From JAWPMT01 sp965242775 (GTDB lineage Bacteria > Bacteroidota > Bacteroidia > Cytophagales > Cyclobacteriaceae): 64,000 nt of DNA. The notes under the pieces are model-generated. The model searched no databases, was not told where the DNA came from, and saw nothing but the letters and a program-made list of their open reading frames with translations. The translations under genes and the position numbers were made by a program. Below, piece after piece: positions 26,993 through 35,448 of the stretch. Location: positions 496,001-560,000 of the forward strand of contig CBDETI010000022.1 of the NCBI GenBank assembly GCA_965242775.1, in the 5' to 3' direction. Positions within the stretch are counted from its first letter, which is position 1, and each line of letters starts with the position of its first letter.

Positions 26993-27487
26993 ATGGGTGA
27001 TTTTGTCCAGGACCTCTCCTATTTGGGTGTCACTGCTCGGCTCAAGCGGCTCAGTGACGTTTTCTCAGCAAGCATTAGAGACTATTACCAGCACTACCGT
27101 ATTGATCTCGAACCAAGTTGGCACCTGGTGCTCCTGTACGTTGAAAGTGTCGAACACTGCTCACTGAAGGAACTCGCTGAGGCCTTGAGCTATAGTCAAC
27201 CCGCGGTAACTAAGCTGGTGGGAGGCATGACAAAAAAAAACTATCTCACCATCGACTCAGATACGACCGATAAACGGAAAAAGGTAATCTCCTTGACCGA
27301 TAAAGCCAGAAGCAAGATGCCCCTATTCAAGGGGGTCTGGGAATCCGGGGCCAGGGCAGTTGAACAAATGCTTGATAGCAACCCTCACTTTTTAGATAGT
27401 CTTATGCTGCTCGAAAAGGCTTTCGACGATCACAGTTTTAAGCTCAGGGCACTCGAGATTAACGAAACTCCACCTACCTCCTCATGA
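26993..27487 (+). CDS. MarR family transcriptional regulator
   Basis: 164 residues with a winged-helix core: SLKELAEALSYSQPAVTKLVGGM for helices 3-4 (partly quoted) and a wing around DSDTTDKRKKVISLTDKA. MarR dimers repress promoters and release on binding a ligand or on oxidation. Its stop overlaps the start of the cysteine-synthase-family gene by 4 bp (ATGA), so both are in one operon behind two palindromic operators. The divergent receptor gene may share this control. Confidence 0.9.
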   Translation: MGDFVQDLSYLGVTARLKRLSDVFSASIRDYYQHYRIDLEPSWHLVLLYVESVEHCSLKELAEALSYSQPAVTKLVGGMTKKNYLTIDSDTTDKRKKVISLTDKARSKMPLFKGVWESGARAVEQMLDSNPHFLDSLMLLEKAFDDHSFKLRALEINETPPTSS

Positions 27488-28404
27488 ACAACACAACCTT
27501 TATTGGCAACACCCCGCTAGTTAAACTGAATCGATTGACCGGCCCCAACGACGCCAATATCTATGTGAAGATCGAAGGCGCGAACCCTACCGGCAGTATG
27601 AAAGACCGGATGGCCTTATCGATGATTTTAGGTGCCGAGGAGCGCGGACAACTGAAGCCTGGCGACAAGGTGATCGAATATACAGGAGGGAGTACGGGAA
27701 GCTCCCTGGCACTCGTGTGCGCTATGCGAGGATATAAAGCCCACTTTGTATCATCAGATGCTTTTGCCAGGGAAAAAATTCAAACCATGAAGGCCTTCGG
27801 CGCTACCGTGGAAATAATTAAATCACAGGATGGTGAACTTACCGCCGCCATCATTGACCGGATGATCGCCCGGGCAAAAAGCCTTATTGAACAAGAACAG
27901 GCATTTTGGCCTGATCAAATCAACAACCCCGATAATAAAAAGGGATATCATGCCATGGCCAGGGAGATCATGAAGGTTTTAGGGACTCAGATCGATGAAT
28001 TCGTCATGGCCGTAGGTGGAGGCGGGTGTATTTCTGGTAATTCTGAGGTTCTAAAGCAACACATTCCGGGTTTTAAAACGATTGCCGTGGAGCCTGCACA
28101 AGTACGAAATATATCCGGGGGTGATACTTCCGGCCGACATAAACTCGAGGGCATAGGTTTATCTTTTGTCCCCGGCATTCTGAGAAAGGACTTGATTGAC
28201 GAAATCATACCTGTAACGGATGAAAATGCTTACCGGACCGCCCATGAACTAGCCCGAAAAGAAGGAATTTTTGGTGGTGCCACCTCTGGTGCTAATGTCT
28301 GGGCTGCCATCGAGCGAGCCCGAACTTTGGGAAAGGGCAAAAACATTGTCACTGTCATCGTAGATTCTGGCCTCAAATACCTGAATGGCGACCTTTATAT
28401 CTAG
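27484..28404 (+). CDS. PLP-dependent cysteine synthase family enzyme
   Basis: 306 residues of fold-type II. NPTGSMKDRMA carries the PLP lysine. The phosphate/substrate loop reads EYTGGSTGSSLA where classical CysK has TSGNTG, and the glycine loop is AVGGGGCISG. A late GIFGGATSGANVWAA follows the family. It may make cysteine from O-acetylserine and sulfide, but the altered substrate loop leaves cysteine desulfhydrase or another beta-replacement open. It is translationally coupled to the MarR gene. It could use sulfide from the reductase block 6 kb away; that is inference. Confidence 0.85.
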   Translation: MNNTTFIGNTPLVKLNRLTGPNDANIYVKIEGANPTGSMKDRMALSMILGAEERGQLKPGDKVIEYTGGSTGSSLALVCAMRGYKAHFVSSDAFAREKIQTMKAFGATVEIIKSQDGELTAAIIDRMIARAKSLIEQEQAFWPDQINNPDNKKGYHAMAREIMKVLGTQIDEFVMAVGGGGCISGNSEVLKQHIPGFKTIAVEPAQVRNISGGDTSGRHKLEGIGLSFVPGILRKDLIDEIIPVTDENAYRTAHELARKEGIFGGATSGANVWAAIERARTLGKGKNIVTVIVDSGLKYLNGDLYI

Positions 28405-28518
28405 TTGAGCCTAACCGCTGATACAAGAGCATTTTGGTGTCCAAAGTAACTTTTTATAGATTGAACCGGTAAGGTTTCTGCAGAAGAACCCAAAAACTCA
28501 ATAATCTAGCACTTACTC

Positions 28519-31500
28519 ATGAAAACGAACCTAAAACGACGAATCAGCAGTTACGTCTGCCTTTTTTGTACCATGCTCCTTCCCACTGCGCTACTCAGTC
28601 AGGGGTTTGAAGGATACTATCGCTATCCTGATGTACATGGCAATACCATTGTATTTGCGGCAGAAGGAGATCTTTGGACCGTAGCACTTTCCGGCGGGCT
28701 TGCGCAAAGGCTTACGACTCATCCTGAAGAAGAACGGTACCCCTCCTTCTCACCAGATGGCTCCTCAATCGCATTTTCGGCCAGCTACGAGGGGCCCACA
28801 GAAGTTTATACAATGCCTATTGAAGGTGGTCTCCCTACAAGATGGACCTATGAACGCAGTACTTCAGTGACCAACACCTGGACTCCCGACGGTAAGGTCG
28901 TTTACGCCACCACGGCCTATTCAAAGGTTCCGGACATGCAACTCCTGACCATTGACCCCTCGTCCAAAGAGAAGTCAAGAATTCCATTGGCACAAGCCAG
29001 TGAGGCCGCCTATGCTGACAATGGCACGCTGTTTTTTGTCCGACCTGCCTACCATCGCAATGTAACCAAGCGTTACGAAGGAGGGACTGCCAGGCAGATC
29101 TGGAAGTATTCCGGATCAGGAGAAGCTGTGAAACTGACCACCGACCATGAAGGTGAGAGCTTTCAACCTACCTGGTACAATAGTCGGGTTTATTTCCTCA
29201 CAGATCGGGATGGTACCATGAACATCTGGTCAATGGATGAAAACGGAGGAGATCTGCAACAACATACCAACCATGCAGGGTTTGATGTACGCTCCGCCAA
29301 TATCGATGCTGGCAATATCGTATATCACAGGGGTGCTGATCTGTGGCACCTAAATCTCAGCACTGGAGAAAACAAAAAAATTGATATCCGCCTCGCATCA
29401 GATTTAGATCAATTGCGAGAAAAGTGGGATGAAAATCCGTCTCGTTATATCACCGCTGTTCATCCCGATGCCAAGGGTGAACGAATTGTCATTACCGCCC
29501 GTGGCCGCGCCTTCGTCGCACCCGTCGAAACCGGCCGTTTCATTTCATTTACAGATAAGCAAAGCGTGCGGCTACGGGACGCTGTTTTCTCGCACGATGG
29601 CAAGGAAATTTATGCATTATCCGATGAATCAGGAGAATTTGAATTTATCAGAACCTCTGCAGATGGTTTGGGTTCCCACCAACAGATCACCAGCGATGGA
29701 TCCCTCCTCCGATATGCTGGGGTACCGTCTCCGGACGGCAAATGGATCGCCTATGATGATCTGGAAAGCAATATGTATATATTGAATATTTCCAGTGGCG
29801 TCAGCAAGAAGATCTCAACTAATCAGGAAGGAATCTGGGATTTTTCCTGGTCTCCTGATAGCAAGTGGTTAGCCTTTGTGCAACGGGCATTTAATACCAT
29901 GGCTCAAATAAAGGTTTACAACGTAGCTAGTGGGATTTCTTTTGATTTAACTACCGATCGAGCCAATAGCTGGAATCCCAGATGGAGCCCAGATGGCAAG
30001 TTCATGTATTTTGTATCAGACAGGAGCTTTACGACTTTGGTGGGCAGTCCATGGGGTTCAAGACAGCCGGAGCCATATTTTGACGCCAGCGAGAAGTTAT
30101 ATGTGGTCGCACTAAAACAAGGGACCCGATCACCCTTCCGCGAAAGTGACGAGCTTGAAAATCAGGATAAGAAAGAAGAAAGTGAAGAGCCAGAGAAGAA
30201 AGACAAAAAGAAAAAAGGGGAAGAAGAAAAATCAGATGATGGGCTGAATATTGAAATTGACGTGGCAGGCATTCAGCAACGGATCATCGAAGTGCCGATA
30301 GCGGCGGGAAATTACTCAGGTTTAGCTGTAAACGACAAGGCCTTGTACATCATGTCGAGTGAAACCGGTCTTAACGCGAAAAGACACCTGTCAGTAGTCA
30401 AGATCACCAACGATGATCCTAAGATCAAGACCATGGCTCCGGATGTCAATGGCTATGAGCTCTCCGCCAACGGCAAGAAAATCCTTATTCGCAAAGGCGG
30501 AAGCTATCACATGGTTGACGCTGGAACCGGCGAAGCTAACCTCAGCGATGGAAAAATAAACCTGAGTGGTTGGAGATTTCCCATCACACCACGGGAGGAT
30601 TGGAAGCAAATATTCACCGACGCCTGGAGAATGGAACGTGATTACTTCTATGACAAAAACATGCATGGTGTAGACTGGGATGCCATGCATGCCAAGTACC
30701 TTCCGTTGGTTGATAGGGTAACCACACGAAATGAACTTTCCGATCTTATCGGCCGATTTGTGGGAGAGCTCTCCGCGCTCCACACCAGTGTTAGAGGTGG
30801 AGATACGAGAAGCGATGACAAGAACATTTCCATTGCCAATTTGGGTGGTTTATTCAGTCGAAACGAGGCCGCCGGAGGTTTCCGCATCGACTACATCTAC
30901 AAGGCTGATCCTGACTACCCTGATGGCAAATCGCCCTTAGACGACCCCTACTTAGATGTTCGCATTGGCGATGTGATCACTAAAGTAAACGGCATACATG
31001 CACTTTCAGCGACCGACCTTGGTGAGCTGCTTCGTGGCCAGGTAGGAAAACAAGTTCGACTGACGCTTTCCCGATCAGGCGCGACCAGGGACCTTATTAT
31101 CAAACCGATTGGCAGCGACTACAATCTCAGGTACAGCGACTGGGAATATGGTAACCGTCTGAGAGTAGAGGAGAACGGCGAGGGCAAAGTTGGCTACCTG
31201 CATCTCCGTGCCATGGGAAGTCGAGATATCAATCAATTTTATCGCGAATTCTACCCAGTATTCAACAGACAGGGATTGATCATCGACGTGAGGTACAATT
31301 TTGGCGGCAACATTGACAGCTTCATATTGGAAAAACTGATGAGAAAGGCGTGGATGTACTGGAAAGCCCGTTCAGGCCGAAACACCTGGAATATGCAATA
31401 TGCCTTCAGAGGTCACATCGTGGTGCTAGTGAACGAGAATACTTACTCTGACGGAGAGGCCTTTGCGGATGGTTTCCGACGACTGGGATTAGGAGTCACC

Positions 31501-31806
31501 ATCGGTACGAGGACCTGGGGAGGCGAGATATGGCTCAACAGCGCTAATCGACTCACCGACAATGGCCTGGCGCGTGCGCCGATGTTCGGGGTGTTCAGTG
31601 CAGATGGAGAATGGCTGATCGAAGGTCGAGGGTTCGAACCAGATATTGAAGTGGATAATTTGCCAAATGCTACCTTCAATGGTGGGGATGCGCAATTGGA
31701 TCGAGCCGTTCAACACCTGCTGCAACAAATCGCAGAAGACCCTCGAGAAATACCAGATGCACCGCCATTTCCAGACAAGTCCTTCGGCGATAATAAGAAA
31801 CAGTAG
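28519..31806 (+). CDS. Tricorn-like S41 protease with beta-propeller and PDZ domain
   Basis: 1095 residues, secreted (signal peptide about 1-28, ending LLSQG). Residues 30-310 and 315-540 form two propellers with repeated PD40-type blades (FSPDGSSIAFSA, WSPDGKFMYFVSDR). A Lys/Glu-rich run at about 548-580 links to the tricorn C1 region. The PDZ-like domain is around 800-880 (LDVRIGDVITKVNGIHA). The S41 catalytic domain carries H755 (LHTSVRGGD) and the nucleophile S977 (ENTYSDGEAF), close to the positions in archaeal tricorn. It is expected to degrade peptides in the periplasm. Monocistronic. Confidence 0.9.
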   Translation: MKTNLKRRISSYVCLFCTMLLPTALLSQGFEGYYRYPDVHGNTIVFAAEGDLWTVALSGGLAQRLTTHPEEERYPSFSPDGSSIAFSASYEGPTEVYTMPIEGGLPTRWTYERSTSVTNTWTPDGKVVYATTAYSKVPDMQLLTIDPSSKEKSRIPLAQASEAAYADNGTLFFVRPAYHRNVTKRYEGGTARQIWKYSGSGEAVKLTTDHEGESFQPTWYNSRVYFLTDRDGTMNIWSMDENGGDLQQHTNHAGFDVRSANIDAGNIVYHRGADLWHLNLSTGENKKIDIRLASDLDQLREKWDENPSRYITAVHPDAKGERIVITARGRAFVAPVETGRFISFTDKQSVRLRDAVFSHDGKEIYALSDESGEFEFIRTSADGLGSHQQITSDGSLLRYAGVPSPDGKWIAYDDLESNMYILNISSGVSKKISTNQEGIWDFSWSPDSKWLAFVQRAFNTMAQIKVYNVASGISFDLTTDRANSWNPRWSPDGKFMYFVSDRSFTTLVGSPWGSRQPEPYFDASEKLYVVALKQGTRSPFRESDELENQDKKEESEEPEKKDKKKKGEEEKSDDGLNIEIDVAGIQQRIIEVPIAAGNYSGLAVNDKALYIMSSETGLNAKRHLSVVKITNDDPKIKTMAPDVNGYELSANGKKILIRKGGSYHMVDAGTGEANLSDGKINLSGWRFPITPREDWKQIFTDAWRMERDYFYDKNMHGVDWDAMHAKYLPLVDRVTTRNELSDLIGRFVGELSALHTSVRGGDTRSDDKNISIANLGGLFSRNEAAGGFRIDYIYKADPDYPDGKSPLDDPYLDVRIGDVITKVNGIHALSATDLGELLRGQVGKQVRLTLSRSGATRDLIIKPIGSDYNLRYSDWEYGNRLRVEENGEGKVGYLHLRAMGSRDINQFYREFYPVFNRQGLIIDVRYNFGGNIDSFILEKLMRKAWMYWKARSGRNTWNMQYAFRGHIVVLVNENTYSDGEAFADGFRRLGLGVTIGTRTWGGEIWLNSANRLTDNGLARAPMFGVFSADGEWLIEGRGFEPDIEVDNLPNATFNGGDAQLDRAVQHLLQQIAEDPREIPDAPPFPDKSFGDNKKQ

Positions 31807-31827
31807 GGTCTCAAGCACCCGCAATAC

Positions 31828-32301
31828 TTAGAGGAGGGGCTTTAGCTCCTCCTCATAATCAGCCTGCAAATCTTCATGTAGCTTAGTTAGTGCCTTTTTG
31901 ATCTTTGTGATCTCCCGGTCATACAGATTCTTCAGGGAGGAATATTTATAAAAGGCTACCGGACAGGATCTTAGTTTTTGGCAAAAATAAATCCGTAATT
32001 CTACCTCGGTCTGTTTCAACCCTGAGTACCGGATGTTCTTGTTAAGGACGCGTAAGATTTTGCGTAATCCTTTTTTAAAATAATAGATATGTCCAGTATT
32101 TAGATCTCCAAATTGTTCATCTAAATCCTCCTTGATCAGCGCCACATACCCCCGTTCATCCACTTGTTCGAACAGCAGATAAGTCAGCAATTCCTTGTTA
32201 TCGCTCTTAAATCTACCGAGTCGTAAACACAGCTGTACAAGCGTCTCCTGGTCCAAACTCCGTAGTTCCTGCTTTATCTGCGCCAATGATGCTGCTTTCA
32301 T
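31828..32301 (-). CDS. Conserved hypothetical helical protein
   Basis: 157 residues, mostly helical and charged, no signal or membrane segment. It reads IKQELRSLDQETLVQLCLRLGRFKSDNKELL at the N-terminus (partly quoted) and ends with KKALTKLHEDLQADYEEELK. The pattern is familiar from short uncharacterised cytoplasmic proteins of Bacteroidota; no function is known to me. It is convergent with the tricorn gene and divergent from the PadR operon. Confidence 0.75.
   Translation of the reverse strand: MKAASLAQIKQELRSLDQETLVQLCLRLGRFKSDNKELLTYLLFEQVDERGYVALIKEDLDEQFGDLNTGHIYYFKKGLRKILRVLNKNIRYSGLKQTEVELRIYFCQKLRSCPVAFYKYSSLKNLYDREITKIKKALTKLHEDLQADYEEELKPLL
31831..31854 (-). terminator. Stem-loop at the convergent gene ends
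   Basis: GAGGAGGGGC (31831-31840) pairs with GCTCCTCCTC (31845-31854), 9 of 10 pairs plus one G-T, around TTTA. It lies over the last codons of the minus-strand gene and 25 bp past the tricorn stop. No T-run on either side, so terminator function is uncertain. Confidence 0.35.
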
Positions 32302-32357
32302 GGGCCGAATCTAAGCACACGATGCCACCCTCACCCTTTCAAGCCTGGAAAAAATAT

Positions 32358-32425
32358 TACTACGAATAGGAATTAATTAACCATTTTTTCATTACTTCGT
32401 AAATACTACGGATAGGAATTAATTA
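32358..32425 (+). promoter_or_regulatory. PadR operon promoter with two 22-bp direct repeats
   Basis: A 22-bp element occurs at 32358-32379 and 32404-32425, the copies differing at one base (CGAATAGG versus CGGATAGG) and sharing the core ATAGGAATTAATTA. Start-to-start distance is 46 bp. TACTTCGT (32393-32400), a weak -7 box, lies between them, the same layout as at 1457-1503. The second repeat ends 4 bp before the PadR ATG. Likely PadR operators. Confidence 0.65.
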
Positions 32426-32429
32426 TTCT

Positions 32430-32783
32430 ATGAAAAAGTTTCAACTCGGAGAATTCGAAGAAGTCGTGATGTTGACGGTGGCCATTTTGTTTGAAAATGC
32501 CTATGGGGTCTCCATCAAGAAAGATATAGAAACCCGACTCAAGAGAAGTGTGAGCGTAGGGGCACTACAATCCGCTCTACGCCGGCTGGAAGATAAGGGA
32601 TATTTGGCCTCCCAGGACAAAGATCCCACGCAGGAACGTGCGGGCCGTCCTAAACGCTATTACAGAATTACCTCACTTGGCAAAGACGCCATGGAGCATG
32701 CCCGGGAAACTCGTAATTCGCTTTGGGAAGCCATTCCCTCTATTTCACTGGACGTGAAGTTTTCTGAAATATTCAATGCCTAG
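32430..32783 (+). CDS. PadR family transcriptional regulator
   Basis: 117 residues, a paralogue of the protein at 1502: start KKFQLGEFEEVVMLTV, winged helix with GALQSALRRLEDKGYL, and wing QERAGRPKRYYRITSLG. It heads an operon of four permeases; its stop overlaps the first permease start by 8 bp (ATGCCTAG). The long direct repeats that flank its promoter suggest self-repression and control of all four permease genes. Confidence 0.93.
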   Translation: MKKFQLGEFEEVVMLTVAILFENAYGVSIKKDIETRLKRSVSVGALQSALRRLEDKGYLASQDKDPTQERAGRPKRYYRITSLGKDAMEHARETRNSLWEAIPSISLDVKFSEIFNA

Positions 32784-35448
32784 TCCTCCGAAGCTCCCCC
32801 TCGCTTTTTTTAGATGGTTTTGCCATCCGGAACTTCTTTTGGTAATCGAAGGAGATCTGCAAGAACTCTATGCCGAGGCGAGACAGACCCGAGGAAAATT
32901 TCACGCCGATTTGAGATTCACCTGGGACATTTTATTACTCTTTCGGCGCAACATCCTTCGCCCATACAACGGCAGATCGAACACTGGTTGGAGTGGATTG
33001 CCAAATCACTACCTGAAAGTGGCGTTCAGAGGTCTGCTCAAGGACAAACCGTACCTGCTCACCGCAGTAGGCAGTCTCACGATCGCTCTCATAGCGTCAC
33101 TGGTTATCTGCCAATACATCCGATCAGCGTATAGTTATGACCTGTTTCATCAAGACGTGGCCCATAAGTATCGGATTGTGCAGACCAGTAGCAGAAATGA
33201 CACCTTCAACTTCAGAACCACCCTTACACCTGCCGGTCTCGGCGAGGAGATCAACGCATCGGTAGCGGGTTTAAAAAGTGTAGTAAGGATCCGCCCTTTG
33301 CTCACGGACGAGGGTGTGGTTTTAAGTACTCCATCTTCCGATCGCAAATTCATGGAGTATGGCATCTGGTATGTAGATTCTGATTTCTTGCAGTTTTTTG
33401 ATTTTCCTATTCGGTCTGGCAACGGTGAGTTTGCCCTTACTGAACCGAATAGCATTGTGCTGACGGAGCAATCCGCAAATAAGTACTTTGGTGATAAAGA
33501 CCCTGTTGGGGAAACCCTGGTAGTTCATGGAGGGTCGATAAGCGGCCAATTCAAGGTAACAGGTGTTTTGACTATGCCCAGCAATACGCACATGAAATTC
33601 GATTTTCTGATACCGCTTGACTTCCTAATGACCCACTATGGACTTTATCTCCGGGATGATGGTTGGGGTTGGACCAATTTTCATACCTACTTGTGGACGG
33701 AGAAAGATGCCAACATTGCCCAACTCGAAAATGAATTTGATCGAATCCTGTCCAATCATTGGCAGACAGAACTTTCAGGGAACGACGAGGCTGTAGACAT
33801 TCATCTGCAACCTGTAAGCGATATCCACCTGCATACGGATTTCAGCAATGGCATGGATGCGAATAATAATTCGGAGAGAAATATAGGTTTTCTGAGCGTC
33901 ATCGCCATTATTATTCTGTTGACAGGCTATGTAAACTATATCAATCTTGCCACTGCCAGGGCTACCAAAAGGGTGAAAGAGGCAGGGATCCGTAAAACCA
34001 TTGGTGCCAGAAAAACGCAGTTGATCGGACAATTTCTCTATGAGGCCCTACTCACTAATATGGTGGCCATCATTCTGGCTCTGATTATAGGTCCCATTAT
34101 TTCGCCATTGATAGGACGGCATCTGCTGGGGAGTGACCTGGTTTTTACTTTACTTGGAGAACCAATATTCTGGCTAGCGATGCTCGCCGTGCTACTTGCA
34201 GCGGGTCTATTGACGGGGCTATATCCCGCATTGCTATTGACCCGAATGACTCCAAGTGGCATGCTGAAGCCGAAAGCCAACACCCGTGCTCCCCAGGGAT
34301 CGATCTTCCGTAGCGCCATGATCGTTTTTCAATTGACGATCTCTCTATTGCTCGTTGCCACGACCTTTCTGATCCATGAACAAATAACGTTCATGAAAAA
34401 TCAGGAGCTGGGAATTGCCATGGATCAGATTTTTGTTATTCATGGTCCTCGGGTGGTGCTGGAAGAGGGCCAGGAGCAATTCTCAATCAAGCATCAGACC
34501 CTGAGGAACAAACTACTGGAGAACCCACATGTTAAAGGAATAACAGGAAGCACCAATGTTCCGGGAACAGGCGAAATATGGTCTGGTGGCATGCGGAAGT
34601 TGGGCGATCCGCAATCCAGTCAACAAGATGGGAGCGTGATCCTTGTAGGTCATGAATTTACTAGCGTTTATGGATTCGAATTTCTGGCTGGTGGCCCGTT
34701 TACCAGGAGCATGAAAGACTATGAGGCGGTTATCATCAATGAAGAAGCAGTCAAGGTATTTCAACTAGGCACTCCGCAGGAAGCCCTCTACCACAGCATT
34801 ATCTTAAGTGATCTCGATACCCTCAAAATCCAGGGAGTAGTGGCAAATTCTCACTGGAATTCACTCAAGGAGGCGCATGCACCTTTGTTTTTTGGCATCG
34901 TCCATGACTTTAACGCGTTTCTATCGCTGCATCTCGAAGCGCAGGACATGCCGCAAACCCTTGCCTACATCGAGGCTGTTTTTCGTCAAACGTATCCCAA
35001 AGACCCCTACAAGACTTTTTTTCTGGATCGATACTTCAATGATCAATACCAGGCGGAATCGCAGTTCAAGGATCTGTTTGCAGTTTTTACATTAATCGCA
35101 CTTGGTATATCCTGCTCGGGATTATTTGCGCTACTGGCCTACTCGCTATCGCTCAGGACCAAAGAAATAGGCATCAGAAAGGTAATGGGGGCGCAAGTCA
35201 GCTCCCTGGTAGCTTTGATATCCCGCGAATACTTATGGATGGCGGTGATTGCCTGTGTGGTGGGGCTGCCCGTTTTTCTGGTGGGAGCTCAGCTATGGTT
35301 GGCTGATTATGCGTTTCGGATCACGTTGGACTGGCATCTACTTGCGGTACCGGTATTTGTTGTGTTATTGGTACTGATCTTATCGCTCAGCTACCGGATT
35401 TATTTGGCTACCCGTCTTAACCCTATTCACTACCTGAAAGATGAGTAA
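32776..35448 (+). CDS. FtsX/MacB-type permease with prefix domain, first of four
   Basis: 890 residues. Prefix segment about 1-85 (PPKLPLAFFRWFCHPELL, IEGDLQELYAE), helix near 95, periplasmic core, FtsX domain near 375-500 (KRVKEAGIRKTIGARK), second half helix near 515, second core, and a last FtsX domain (RTKEIGIRKVMGAQ) with the terminal NPIHYLKDE. Overlaps the PadR gene and the next permease by 8 bp each (ATGCCTAG, ATGAGTAA), implying translational coupling. Substrate and ATPase partner unknown. Confidence 0.92.
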   Translation: MPSPPKLPLAFFRWFCHPELLLVIEGDLQELYAEARQTRGKFHADLRFTWDILLLFRRNILRPYNGRSNTGWSGLPNHYLKVAFRGLLKDKPYLLTAVGSLTIALIASLVICQYIRSAYSYDLFHQDVAHKYRIVQTSSRNDTFNFRTTLTPAGLGEEINASVAGLKSVVRIRPLLTDEGVVLSTPSSDRKFMEYGIWYVDSDFLQFFDFPIRSGNGEFALTEPNSIVLTEQSANKYFGDKDPVGETLVVHGGSISGQFKVTGVLTMPSNTHMKFDFLIPLDFLMTHYGLYLRDDGWGWTNFHTYLWTEKDANIAQLENEFDRILSNHWQTELSGNDEAVDIHLQPVSDIHLHTDFSNGMDANNNSERNIGFLSVIAIIILLTGYVNYINLATARATKRVKEAGIRKTIGARKTQLIGQFLYEALLTNMVAIILALIIGPIISPLIGRHLLGSDLVFTLLGEPIFWLAMLAVLLAAGLLTGLYPALLLTRMTPSGMLKPKANTRAPQGSIFRSAMIVFQLTISLLLVATTFLIHEQITFMKNQELGIAMDQIFVIHGPRVVLEEGQEQFSIKHQTLRNKLLENPHVKGITGSTNVPGTGEIWSGGMRKLGDPQSSQQDGSVILVGHEFTSVYGFEFLAGGPFTRSMKDYEAVIINEEAVKVFQLGTPQEALYHSIILSDLDTLKIQGVVANSHWNSLKEAHAPLFFGIVHDFNAFLSLHLEAQDMPQTLAYIEAVFRQTYPKDPYKTFFLDRYFNDQYQAESQFKDLFAVFTLIALGISCSGLFALLAYSLSLRTKEIGIRKVMGAQVSSLVALISREYLWMAVIACVVGLPVFLVGAQLWLADYAFRITLDWHLLAVPVFVVLLVLILSLSYRIYLATRLNPIHYLKDE

